A stretch of 64,000 bases of DNA, from assembly GCF_014764405.1 (NCBI RefSeq), contig NZ_CP061725.1, positions 2,604,001 through 2,668,000 of the forward strand, in the 5' to 3' direction. Shown in pieces: positions 24,758 to 33,636 of the stretch. Positions within the stretch are counted from its first letter, which is position 1; the number at the start of each line of letters is the position of its first letter. The notes below the pieces were generated by a model. It was given only the letters and a program-made list of their open reading frames with translations. It did no database searches and was not told the DNA's origin. This stretch comes from Micromonospora craniellae (GTDB lineage: Bacteria > Actinomycetota > Actinomycetes > Mycobacteriales > Micromonosporaceae). A program made the position numbers and the translations under genes.

Positions 24758-27700
24758 GCTGAGCGCGGGCGATGACATCCTCGGCCGGCAGCGGGCTGGC
24801 CGGGTGATGGGTGAGGCAGAGCGGCATGCGGGCCTTGCGGAACGGCTGACCCTCGACCGCCACGTAGAACTGCCCGCTACTCAAGCGCGAGATGTCCGGC
24901 ACGTCGCCGCCCTTGAAGCGAGCCATCTCGCGGGCCGCGTCGATGTGCACCGGCGCGTTGAGCAGCCCGAAGAACTGCGTGGCCGCGTTGCCCGGAATCT
25001 GGCTGTGCAGGCCTTTGGGTGCCTGGGTGGCGAAGACCAGGCCGAGGCCGTACTTGCGGGCCTGGGAGGCGAGCATCAGGGTGCTGCGCGTACTGGCCGT
25101 GACGGGACCGGATGGTGCCAGCGTCTGCGCCTCGTCCATCACCAGTAGTCCGCCCAGCGGCCGGTCGACGGCCGGATTGCGTTTGATCCAGGAGAAGAGG
25201 GCCATCTGGAGTTGGTTGACGAAACCCTGCCGCTTCTCGTCACCCGACAGTCCGATAAAGCTGATGACGGAGACACGGGCGCGCTTGCCCGGTGCGGGCG
25301 TGAGCAGCATGCCTGGGTCGGCTGTCTCCCCCGTGCCACCGAACAGCGGATCGTTGATCCGGGCGGCCTCCAGATTCTCCGCCATGTCGGCGGCGATCGT
25401 CGTGGCACCGGCCAGCTCACTCACCCCGTCGGGGAGGTCCCGCAGCAGGCCGATCAGGCCGGCCAGGCTCGCCGGCTCTCCGGTCCGGCCGTAGTGCCGC
25501 AATGCCTGCCGCAGCACCGCTTGGCCCCGCATCGCCTTCGCGGTGTTGGCGGCCACCTGCGCGCGTGGGGCCAGCGCATCGACCGCGCTGTCGACCGCCT
25601 GGGTGAACTCGTCAGGGTCCTCGCGGACGCCACCGAAGTCGGGCAGGGGTTGGAAGGTCAGCGGTCGTCCACTCGCTCGCCCCGGAGTCCAGACCACCAC
25701 CTCCGTCGACTCGAAGTAGTCGGCTGCGGCCTGCGCGTCGGCGTCGCTCCAGGTGGTTGGGTCGTCCGGCCAGGCGTCTCCAAGACGGGCGAGGTCGTTG
25801 TTGGGGTCCAGGACGATCGCGGAGACACCAAGCAGCGCGCACTCCTCGATCAGTCGCCGGATCAGCACGGTCTTGCCAGATCCCGACCCGGCGAAGATCG
25901 CCACGTGCTTGCGTAACGCGGCCAACTCCACGTCGACGGGATCTTCTCGATCGAAGTCGACGCCCAACCGGAGGTACACCCCTGATGGTTCAGCCACAGT
26001 GACTGGCACCGTCGCTTCGTCCGGCTCCGTCGAACTCGCGATCCGCTCGCCGGCCGGTTCCGTGTCGGCCAGACCGACTGGTGTGATGTCCGTGCCGGCG
26101 GCCACAGCGTCGTTCCCGTCGGTCAGGGGTTGCGGGGGCCGAGCTTCCATACTGCGTGGCGGCGGTTCGATTGCTGGTAGGTGCCCGGTTGTCGTCGGAT
26201 ACTGCGTGGGTGGCTCGCGTCCCGCATCGGCGAGCGCGGTCGCCAGCAGGTTGGTACGCGAGGCCGGGCGTCGGTCTGCCAGCCATGCCTGGAGGCCGTC
26301 CGGCTCCTCGGCGAGCAGTGTTCGTAGCGCGACCAGGCTGCGCAGGTCGTCCTCGCCAAGCGGTAGCGTCCGCCCACCAGCCGCGACGAACTCCTCGACC
26401 GCTCTGCGCCGCTTGGGGCTGTCCGACCATTGCTCGTTGCGCAGGACGAACAGCTGGCGCTGGGCGATCCCGTGGGCCAGGCCGGCGGCCACACACGCGT
26501 TGCGCAGCCGGGCCAACTCGGCGTTGTAATGCTGCTCCGCGATAGCCCGGAACGCCCAGTGGGCCTCGTTCCCGGTCCCCTCGTCGAGAGTCCGCCGCAG
26601 CCGAGCGTGCAGCGCGGGCCTGCGCACCGGGATCGTATCCTGGTCGAAGTCGGCACCCAGGCCCTCCCTGATCCACGCGTCGAGAGCGGCGGCCAGCAGC
26701 GGCGGCACCTCCGTATCCTCGTTTGCGGAGTCGAGTAGACCCGCCACCTGCGCCTGAGCCCGCAACGCCGCGTACCGCTCATCCAGTAGCCGAAGTGACG
26801 AGCCACTTGTCGGCGCTGGCACCGACGCCGGTGTCTCGGCGGAAGCCGCAAGCGTGGTCATCTCGATGGCCTCGCGGTTGAGCACGCACGAGCGGATGTG
26901 TCGCTCGATGTTGATGAGCAACTGCCGCGGCGTGAAATCGACCGCATCGGCAAACGCCTCGGTACGCACCGGCCAGGTCGGGTACGGCGGCACGAATCCG
27001 ACTTCCGCGTAGTGCCCAGCGAGTCGGCGCTCGACCAGAGCCCGGCCGACGCCAGCGTCGGGAATCGATTCGAGCGTGGCCGTCTCGCGGAACCGGTCCT
27101 GGACGGTGTCGACCGCGTTACTCTTGATCAACGCCCACGACACGGGCAGTAACGCGAGGACCGTCAGCGTACGCCGGGTCATCTCGCGCAGCTCCATCAG
27201 GCCGCTGGCGACCTGGTCGAGCAGGACGGCGGTATGCCAACTCTCCGGGTCGGTCTCGGCTGTCGCGACAGGGACGTGACTTCGATTTGCGACCTGCGCG
27301 ATGAGTCCGTCGACCTGGTCCACCGCGATGACCGAGGGGCCGGTAAGGGCGAGCAGCGACGACACGTCCGAGACCGTCTCCTGCGGCAGCCGCCGGCCTG
27401 GTCGGATGCCCCATGCGGCACGTTCACCGGCTTCTGCCTCGTCGCCAGCAAGCAGGTACGACATCGCGATGTCCTGCACCCGGTGGTCGGCGCCAGCGAG
27501 CAGAACCAACGCGCGGGCGGTGTCGCGACAGCCGATCCCGATCTGTCGGCTCAAACCACCGAGGGCGGCGACGAACTCGTTCAATCTGTCCGCTGTCATT
27601 GGGGCCCGACCCGTCACCGCCATCCGGGTCACCACAGGAAGGTCGACCGCGTCGGCGAGGCGTTGCAGGAACGTGTGTAGCTGCGTCGTCCCTTCCTCGT

Positions 27701-28046
27701 CGACCGACTGGTGCAGACCGTCGACCATCGACACCGCGACGCTTCGCCAGAACGTGTTGGCGTCGAGCAGGTTGACCAGGAAAAAGTAGCCGCCCCTGAG
27801 CTGGGTCAGCTCGCGGACCCGGCTGAGCAGATGCGTCTTTCCGGCACCACGTTGACCCCGTATCGCGACGCCGATCGGGCTGGCATCCGGGCTTCGCTCC
27901 GCCGCGTACAAGCCGTCCAGGACGGTCGAGAGAACATCCGGGTGGAGGCCGTCGACGTGAAATCGTGGGCGGTGCCAGACGTCGTTCCTGGTCGGCGCAT
28001 AGTTGAAGTGCAAGTGTGTGAGAGCCTTCAGCGCTGCCTCGGTCAC
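24684..28046 (-). CDS. dual-ATPase protein: AAA domain plus HerA/FtsK-type motor
   Basis: The protein has 1120 residues from GTG 28046, overlapping the previous stop by GTGA. An N-terminal P-loop domain has RGQRGAGKTHLL near residue 65 and a Walker B-like VIAVDQVDGL near 245. The C-terminal HerA-type motor has FAGSGSGKTVLIRR near 718, LVMDEAQTLAP near 972 and GLGLVFATQAPKGL shortly after, with the arginine-finger region behind. HerA hexamers pump DNA and often arm a partner nuclease in phage defence. Here the partner should be the DUF559 protein two genes upstream. The stop codon falls inside the CRISPR-repeat-like block at 24679-24693, so the C-terminus appears to have been shaped by that element. 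Confidence 0.85.
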   Translation of the reverse strand: MTEAALKALTHLHFNYAPTRNDVWHRPRFHVDGLHPDVLSTVLDGLYAAERSPDASPIGVAIRGQRGAGKTHLLSRVRELTQLRGGYFFLVNLLDANTFWRSVAVSMVDGLHQSVDEEGTTQLHTFLQRLADAVDLPVVTRMAVTGRAPMTADRLNEFVAALGGLSRQIGIGCRDTARALVLLAGADHRVQDIAMSYLLAGDEAEAGERAAWGIRPGRRLPQETVSDVSSLLALTGPSVIAVDQVDGLIAQVANRSHVPVATAETDPESWHTAVLLDQVASGLMELREMTRRTLTVLALLPVSWALIKSNAVDTVQDRFRETATLESIPDAGVGRALVERRLAGHYAEVGFVPPYPTWPVRTEAFADAVDFTPRQLLINIERHIRSCVLNREAIEMTTLAASAETPASVPAPTSGSSLRLLDERYAALRAQAQVAGLLDSANEDTEVPPLLAAALDAWIREGLGADFDQDTIPVRRPALHARLRRTLDEGTGNEAHWAFRAIAEQHYNAELARLRNACVAAGLAHGIAQRQLFVLRNEQWSDSPKRRRAVEEFVAAGGRTLPLGEDDLRSLVALRTLLAEEPDGLQAWLADRRPASRTNLLATALADAGREPPTQYPTTTGHLPAIEPPPRSMEARPPQPLTDGNDAVAAGTDITPVGLADTEPAGERIASSTEPDEATVPVTVAEPSGVYLRLGVDFDREDPVDVELAALRKHVAIFAGSGSGKTVLIRRLIEECALLGVSAIVLDPNNDLARLGDAWPDDPTTWSDADAQAAADYFESTEVVVWTPGRASGRPLTFQPLPDFGGVREDPDEFTQAVDSAVDALAPRAQVAANTAKAMRGQAVLRQALRHYGRTGEPASLAGLIGLLRDLPDGVSELAGATTIAADMAENLEAARINDPLFGGTGETADPGMLLTPAPGKRARVSVISFIGLSGDEKRQGFVNQLQMALFSWIKRNPAVDRPLGGLLVMDEAQTLAPSGPVTASTRSTLMLASQARKYGLGLVFATQAPKGLHSQIPGNAATQFFGLLNAPVHIDAAREMARFKGGDVPDISRLSSGQFYVAVEGQPFRKARMPLCLTHHPASPLPAEDVIARAQRTAPSSGGTQRVSVHETAQATTPQ

Positions 28047-28708
28047 GATGCCCCCATTGCAATCGAGTGTTTGGGCTGATCGCCGATCACCACCGCGGCG
28101 GCCCGAGTACGTGCATCGAGCGTCTTCTGGTTCGCTTCCGGGACGAGGGTGACGCCGCGCCGGCGGTGGAGCCGCCGCAACGCCGCATCGACATCAGCGG
28201 TGGTGAGATCGCCGACCATGTCACGCAGGTCGGCAAGGCTTACCAGGTCACCGGCGCGAGGGGCGAGGCTTGCGTACGCGGTACACACTCGCTCGTCCGC
28301 GTCCGGCCCGACCGGCGTCCGTCCGCCGGCCTGCGGACCGGTCACGGCGGGAGCGTTCGACACGGTGACGAACTCGCCGAGGCTGAGCTGTTGTGCAGCG
28401 AGGAAGCGACCCCAACGCCAGAGCACGGCGTAGAGCGCACCGCCGATGGCGCCGGAACCAGGCGGTGCCGATCCGGCGGCAAGCTGAGCATGACAATGCG
28501 CCCAGCCCTTCTCGCCCAGCGTCAGCACGAGCCGGCCCGAAATGCGTTCGACTTCGATGAGTTTCAGCCTTTCGAGCTTTTCCCGCGATCCCTTCTTGAG
28601 CTCGCAGCGGTGTTCCTGGGTCAACCTGACGTTGGCCACCGGGACTGCCTCGGCCAGGAGGATGAAGAGGGCCGCTGTCTCGACAGTCGTCAGTCGCTCG
28701 TCCGGCAT
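28043..28708 (-). CDS. winged-helix adaptor protein of the HerA-nuclease unit
   Basis: The 221 residues start at ATG 28708, one base after the nuclease stop, with AGGAAGC as ribosome site. An N-terminal winged-helix segment (TTVETAALFILLAEAVPVAN, then EKLERLKLIEVERISGRLVL) is followed by a linker and a second one (GDLVSLADLRDMVGDLTTAD, then AALRRLHRRRGVTLVPEANQ). Two wHTH folds suggest DNA binding or bridging between nuclease and motor rather than simple repression. I know of no named family. Tight coupling on both sides says all three proteins act together. Confidence 0.7.
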   Translation of the reverse strand: MPDERLTTVETAALFILLAEAVPVANVRLTQEHRCELKKGSREKLERLKLIEVERISGRLVLTLGEKGWAHCHAQLAAGSAPPGSGAIGGALYAVLWRWGRFLAAQQLSLGEFVTVSNAPAVTGPQAGGRTPVGPDADERVCTAYASLAPRAGDLVSLADLRDMVGDLTTADVDAALRRLHRRRGVTLVPEANQKTLDARTRAAAVVIGDQPKHSIAMGAS

Positions 28709-28709
28709 A

Positions 28710-29852
28710 TCAGCTTCCTTTCCGGGCTCGCCTGCGATTGGCGAGAAACTGCTGGAGGAGCGCAAGAACGTTCTCGATGTCGTCGGCAACCTGCGTGTTA
28801 GTGAAGCGGAGAACGGCGTAGCCGTTGAGTTGGAGCATCACATCACGGTTACGATCCTCGGCGTACTTGCCCGCCGATCTGTGATCGTCACCGTCGAGTT
28901 CGACGACACACCGCTCCCGTTTCCACAGCAGATCGACACGGACAGGGTTGACCAGCGGCCCCGGCCTGACCGTGTGATTCCACACCCGGCCGGTCGCCCA
29001 CGCTCGCTTTGCAAGGGCGGATTCGAGCAGCACCTCTGTATAGCTCGTCGGGTGTGGCTTGCCGAGACGACTGGCACGACGTGATCTGCCGGCTGGTCGC
29101 TCCCGCCGCGAGTGCCCTTCGGCCGACATGCCCGATCGGCCGCTACCTCCGGCATCCGGCACGGAGCGTACGACCGGGGCTTCCCGGACGGGTCTAGCGA
29201 ACACGACTTCCGGCATCCAGTCACCAGGCGCCAGTGATCCGCCGCAGATCCAGACAGCGAGCCGGCCGTGGTCGACGAGCCATTGGGCTGCCCGCACCAG
29301 AGCAAGCGTTCGGCCCTCGTCCAAGTTGTCAGGCGGCCGCAGGAGCAACGCGCATGCTGGCCGCCCGAAGCCGGCCGCGAGTACCCTTGACAGCCCGCGC
29401 GCCCGCACCTCGGGTTGATGCCTCTGCGTGTGCGGCCCTGCCCCGGTCAGGGTGCCGACCGCCAAGTCGACAAGGAAGGGACCATACTGCGCGGTGCCGG
29501 CGGCATGCGCGACCGCGAGCGACCTGACGGCGGCCAATGCACCACCGGCCGATGTCGTGATTCCTTCGGCACCTGGAAGCCAGGCAGGAAAAAGGTGGCC
29601 AGCAAGGGCCTCCATCTCGTCCAAGCTGGAGGTGATTGTCGTGCTTTGACTCAGAGATCCCGCTGTTCGCTGGAAAATGACCGCCGGAGCATCGGGCGGT
29701 GCGGCCGCCACCGCCCGGTCCAGGTCGTCCGGATGAAAGTGCTTGATCCATACCACTCGATCAGCGGGAACATCCGAGAGAGAGAAATCCAACAGTCCGC
29801 CCAACATGAGAAGTCGGCACCCATCCTGACAAGCCGGCGATTGGAGGTGCAA
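28710..29852 (-). CDS. DUF559/Vsr-like nuclease-domain protein
   Basis: The C-terminal third (about residues 290-360) has PVRVDLLWKRERCVVELDGD, then DDHRSAGKYAEDRNRDVMLQ and LNGYAVLRFTNTQV. This is the D...ExD restriction-endonuclease core of DUF559, related to very-short-patch-repair nucleases. The first 200 residues are an unrecognised alpha/beta domain (MLGGLLDFSLSDVPADRVVW) that could be regulatory. The start is uncertain: TTG 29852 or ATG 29807. It heads a three-gene unit with a winged-helix protein and a HerA-type motor, so a DNA-cleaving role in defence is the natural inference. Confidence 0.75.
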   Translation of the reverse strand: MHLQSPACQDGCRLLMLGGLLDFSLSDVPADRVVWIKHFHPDDLDRAVAAAPPDAPAVIFQRTAGSLSQSTTITSSLDEMEALAGHLFPAWLPGAEGITTSAGGALAAVRSLAVAHAAGTAQYGPFLVDLAVGTLTGAGPHTQRHQPEVRARGLSRVLAAGFGRPACALLLRPPDNLDEGRTLALVRAAQWLVDHGRLAVWICGGSLAPGDWMPEVVFARPVREAPVVRSVPDAGGSGRSGMSAEGHSRRERPAGRSRRASRLGKPHPTSYTEVLLESALAKRAWATGRVWNHTVRPGPLVNPVRVDLLWKRERCVVELDGDDHRSAGKYAEDRNRDVMLQLNGYAVLRFTNTQVADDIENVLALLQQFLANRRRARKGS

Positions 29853-30203
29853 TCACCCGGACGTGGATGCATCACCGCTGACCGACACCGGACGCCAGCC
29901 GATCAAGGCACTGGATCAGCCCGCAACCAGGATGGCGTGACCAACCTCCCGACTTCATCCCACGAGCGTTCGACGCACCAGCACCAATCGGAGGATGGCT
30001 GCAACCGACCGCCTTCTGATGCAATTCGATCAATGGATCGCGCAGCCGCAACCATTACCGGCCGCGCACCAGTGAATCTGTTGGCCCATGCGCCAGCGAC
30101 GCCTCTGTCGTCCCGCCTCTGAGCGCGGACCCGTCGCCAGAGTGTCGGCCCAGCTCACATGCCGCATGGCGTGGGCGGAGTCATGGCCATGAGTCGCTCT
30201 CGA
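29853..30203. other. intergenic region between nuclease unit and array 2 leader
   Basis: No gene is recognisable on either strand. It must contain the promoter of the leftward nuclease-wHTH-HerA unit. AATTCGATCAATGG (30024-30037) is a locally AT-richer patch, but no clear -35/-10 pair was found. Confidence 0.4.
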
Positions 30204-30274
30204 CCTGGCAGAAAGCGCACCCTTCGCGGCACACCCGTTCAGGCGCAGCTCAGGGCGGTTAGAATTTTGACCCA
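30204..30274 (+). promoter_or_regulatory. leader of CRISPR array 2
   Basis: The 71 bp before the first repeat match the array 1 leader at 62 of 71 positions, including AGCGCACCCTTCGCGGCA and GGGCGGTTAxAAT with a TAGAAT -10-like box. This fixes rightward transcription of array 2. Confidence 0.85.
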
Positions 30275-31588
30275 GCCGCAGCTCCCACCGGAGCCGTCCT
30301 TCATTGAGGCCGAAAAGCGGACTTGGTGGTTGTCGCGGAAGCTGATGAAGCCGCAGCTCCCACCGGAGCCGTCCTTCATTGAGGCGACCCGCAGGATCTG
30401 CCCGATCAGCGCGTCGACGGGCCGCAGCTCCCACCGGAGCCGTCCTTCATTGAGGCCAGCCCTCCCGCACGCTGTCCGCGTCCCGCACGATCAACGCCGC
30501 AGCTCCCACCGGAGCCGTCCTTCATTGAGGCGCCGTCGCCGGAGCGGCGTCGACGAGGTGGACTGCCGCAGCTCCCACCGGAGCCGTCCTTCATTGAGGC
30601 ACCCACGTCAAGGACGTCCGCCACAGAGATGACACGGCTGCCGCAGCTCCCACCGGAGCCGTCCTTCATTGAGGCGATATGAACGCCACGGAAGGTCCCC
30701 CTTGTCATAGCGCGCCGCAGCTCCCACCGGAGCCGTCCTTCATTGAGGCCCGTCGTACGTGCTGGTGGCCGTCTTCCGGTTCTGCCGCAGCTCCCACCGG
30801 AGCCGTCCTTCATTGAGGCCCTCTCCCCCGGCCGGTTCCGTGTTGGTGCTGGTCAGGCCGCAGCTCCCACCGGAGCCGTCCTTCATTGAGGCCGGTGACA
30901 TACGCCAACGCCTTCCGGGGGGTCTGCCACGCCGCAGCTCCCACCGGAGCCGTCCTTCATTGAGGCATCGGCGGAGTCGCGGCGGGGTTGTCCACAGGCC
31001 CGGCGGCCGCAGCTCCCACCGGAGCCGTCCTTCATTGAGGCGCCCTTGACCAGTCGTGGCACATCGGGTGGTTGCTGGCCGCAGCTCCCACCGGAGCCGT
31101 CCTTCATTGAGGCCCCGAAGAGGGCATGACCTGGCAGGCCATGCCGCCCCGGGGCCGCAGCTCCCACCGGAGCCGTCCTTCATTGAGGCATCAGCGTGCA
31201 CGCCTCACCCGCGCCGATCGCGCACGCGCCGCAGCTCCCACCGGAGCCGTCCTTCATTGAGGCGTCCAGGCGGCGGCGCTTGTCGGATCGGTGATGTCAG
31301 GCCGCAGCTCCCACCGGAGCCGTCCTTCATTGAGGCACCCGCGACGGCATCGCCGCCCTGATCCGGGAGCGGGAGCCGCAGCTCCCACCGGAGCCGTCCT
31401 TCATTGAGGCTCCACGACCCGCCGCGACGGCGTGGCCGTCACGTCGACGCCGCAGCTCCCACCGGAGCCGTCCTTCATTGAGGCGAGCGTGAGCAGCTGT
31501 GGGCACCGCCGTACCTCGGGCCGCAGCTCCCACCGGAGCCGTCCTTCATTGCCGGGTAGACGGCGGGAGTCTCACCCGCCGTCCCCCA

Positions 31589-31624
31589 CAGATCCGGACG
31601 TGAACCTCTCGACTCATCCGGCTC
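31589..31624 (-). ncRNA. group II intron domain V
   Basis: In the minus-strand sense this 36-nt segment reads GAGCCGGATGAG...ACGTCCGGATCTG, a hairpin with the catalytic AGC triad at its base. It lies 3' of the RT gene and 5' of a second hairpin (domain VI), the normal order at a group II intron 3' end. Confidence 0.75.
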
Positions 31625-31638
31625 GTGCCGTTCGGTTG

Positions 31639-32889
31639 TCAGGTCGTGTACCGCAGCGTCCAGTGCGCGAACAGGCCGGGTTTTCGTTTTCGGACCTCTT
31701 GTAACCATGCACGCGTACGGGCTTGGCTGGGTTTGAGTCGCTTGTACTTCCACCTTGCCCAGCGCATCAGATGACGGTCGACGCGCTTGCCGATCGGGAT
31801 GACCGCGCTCGGATAGAACGCGGTGAAGTAGTTCAGCCAACCACGTAGGGCTGGGTTCACTTCTTCCGCGAGATCGTTCAGGTTCCAGGTCGTGTGTCGA
31901 TGTAACCGCCAGGACGCTACCTTGCGGCTCATATCGGTCAGCTTCCCCGGGGCCACCGCCGGCAGGAACCCTGTTCGCCGACGTTGCCGTATCTTGTCCC
32001 AGGCCTTACGGGGACGAAACGCGTACCCGCAGAACGCGAACGTCACCAGCTCATAGTTCAGCCGGCGGCGGTCGTCCTTGCAGTACACAATGCGCGTCTT
32101 ATCAGGATGCAACTGCAACCCGATATCCGCAAACCGACGACCGATCGCCCGGCGCACATACTGTGCCTGACTTTCGGTCACGCAATGGACCACCACATCG
32201 TCCGCGAACCGCTCGAACCCGATCCGGGGAAACTCCCGGACCATCCAGGTATCGAAGCCGTAGTGCAGGAAGACGTTAGCGATCAACGGAGAGATCGGCC
32301 CGCCCTGCGGGGTTCCCTTTTCCCGATGAGCCAAAGTTCCGTCGGGCATCAGCATCGGCGCCTTGAGCCAGCGCTCCACATACAACATGACCCACGACTG
32401 GGTCGTATGCCGCGCCACCGCCTTAAGCATCAAATCCCACGGCACCGAGTCGAAGAAGGCCTTGACGTCCAGATCGACGACCCAGTCCCTCTCGAAGCAC
32501 CGCTGCCGGCACGCCCGCACCGCGTCCACCGGTGACCGGCCGGGACGATATCCGTAGGAGTCGTCGTGGAACACTTTCTCCACCTCCGGCTCCAGCACCA
32601 GCACCGCCGCGGTCTGCGCCACCCGGTCAACCACGCTGGGAATGCCCAGAATCCTGACCCCACCCTTCTTCGGGATCTCCACCGCCCGGACCGGGCCGGG
32701 GAAATAGCTGCCCGACGACATACGGTTCCACAGCCGGTAGAGGTTGTCAGCCAACCTCGTTTCGAACTGTTCGATCGTCACTCCGTCGGCCCCGGCCGCT
32801 CCGCCATTACCTTTCACCTTCAACCACGCGGCCCAGATCAGCCGCTTTGGGATATCGTGCGACTTGCCTGTCAACCCTGGCTGACTCAC
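31639..32889 (-). CDS. ltrA: group II intron reverse transcriptase/maturase
   Basis: The 416 residues follow the bacterial intron-encoded RT pattern: RMSSGSYFPGPVRAVEIPKK (RT1), GIPSVVDRVAQTAAVLVLEP, YGYRPGRSP (RT2-3), VDLDVKAFFDSVPWDLML, GTPQGGPISPLIANVFL and the catalytic RFADDVVVH near residue 229. The C-terminal maturase domain (LRGWLNYFTAFYPSAVIPIG) is complete. No HNH endonuclease domain follows, as is usual for class C introns. All motifs look intact, so the protein may be active. It promotes splicing and retrohoming of its own intron. Confidence 0.95.
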   Translation of the reverse strand: MSQPGLTGKSHDIPKRLIWAAWLKVKGNGGAAGADGVTIEQFETRLADNLYRLWNRMSSGSYFPGPVRAVEIPKKGGVRILGIPSVVDRVAQTAAVLVLEPEVEKVFHDDSYGYRPGRSPVDAVRACRQRCFERDWVVDLDVKAFFDSVPWDLMLKAVARHTTQSWVMLYVERWLKAPMLMPDGTLAHREKGTPQGGPISPLIANVFLHYGFDTWMVREFPRIGFERFADDVVVHCVTESQAQYVRRAIGRRFADIGLQLHPDKTRIVYCKDDRRRLNYELVTFAFCGYAFRPRKAWDKIRQRRRTGFLPAVAPGKLTDMSRKVASWRLHRHTTWNLNDLAEEVNPALRGWLNYFTAFYPSAVIPIGKRVDRHLMRWARWKYKRLKPSQARTRAWLQEVRKRKPGLFAHWTLRYTT

Positions 32890-33636
32890 GCGGTTCCTCC
32901 CTCACGGTTGACCGCACAAACCAGCCTGAACGACCCCGCCCCTTCGCTCCCCGACCCACTGCGATACGCAGGCGGTTCACAGCTACTACGGGCGAGTCCG
33001 CCAGCGGCCCCGCATCGGTACTCTGCTCCTCGCGGTCTCCTCCGCTTGGAGTCCTCCCTCTCGCCGCCGGTAAACCGACGGACAGTGTCGGGGTCCGCCT
33101 TCACACGTTCCGTATGAGAGCCTGGACCGGGCTCATGCTGCCTATATGCCGGACACCACCTGGGCAGTAAGCGGATATCCCCCAGGCTCATCCCGAGACT
33201 CACCTCCGGCCTCGGTTCTGATGTCGTCTGACTGAGTTTCGACACGTCAACGGCAGAGAACTCGACGTTCATCGCTCATCTTCCCGGTCCATACCTGACG
33301 CGATCACAGTCACGCCTTTTCCAACGACGCTCAGGACGACGGTCTTCAGCCAACGCCCCTCGTGGTGGTTTGAAGCCTGCTTCCGCAAGCCGGCTCCGGA
33401 GGGCCAAACAACCTCCATCTCCCATACAGCACCGCAGTCCACGAGACCGTCATCAATCTTTGCCTCGCTTTCCACGTTCGTGTTCACAAGAGGCGTGTTC
33501 AACATGGGCGCGGGTGTCTGGAAGGACGGCCGCAGCTCCCACCGGAGCCGTCCTTCATTGAGGCACGACGACTTCCATCGACTTCGTCAGCGTCTCGGGC
33601 CGCAGCTCCCACCGGAGCCGTCCTTCATTGAGGCGA

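Larger units (their letters stand above)
31551..33512 (-). mobile_element. group II intron (class C-like) inside CRISPR array 2
   Basis: Between repeats 18 and 19 lies about 1.96 kb carrying a reverse-transcriptase gene on the minus strand, a domain V-like hairpin at 31589-31624 and a domain VI-like hairpin at 31555-31585 (GACGGCGGG/CCCGCCGTC). The exact 5' boundary near 33512 is approximate; GCGCCCATG resembles the GTGCGCCC-type intron start. Class C introns prefer to insert behind hairpins. The 5' exon does have one: GAAGGACGG in repeat 19 pairs with CCGTCCTTC in the adjoining spacer. The ORF is open, so splicing may still occur. Confidence 0.85.
30275..33634 (+). CRISPR. CRISPR array 2, 20 repeats, split by group II intron
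   Basis: There are eighteen 36-bp repeats from 30275 to 31550 and two more at 33529-33564 and 33599-33634. In the transcribed sense each starts GCCGCAGCTCCCACCGG and ends GTCCTTCATTGAGGC. The repeat differs from array 1 in the loop and right stem arm; the stem CAGCTCC/GGAGCCG contains a G-U pair. The eighteenth repeat lacks its last five bases (GAGGC) where the intron begins. Handle and leader match array 1, so one Cas set can use both. The two leader-distal repeats are cut off by the 2-kb insert. Confidence 0.97.

Noticed and set aside
30159..31361. Similar repeated-peptide ORFs (SSHRSRPSLR, MKDGSGGSCG) in array 2
   Set aside because: Same cause: translation of the CRISPR repeat.
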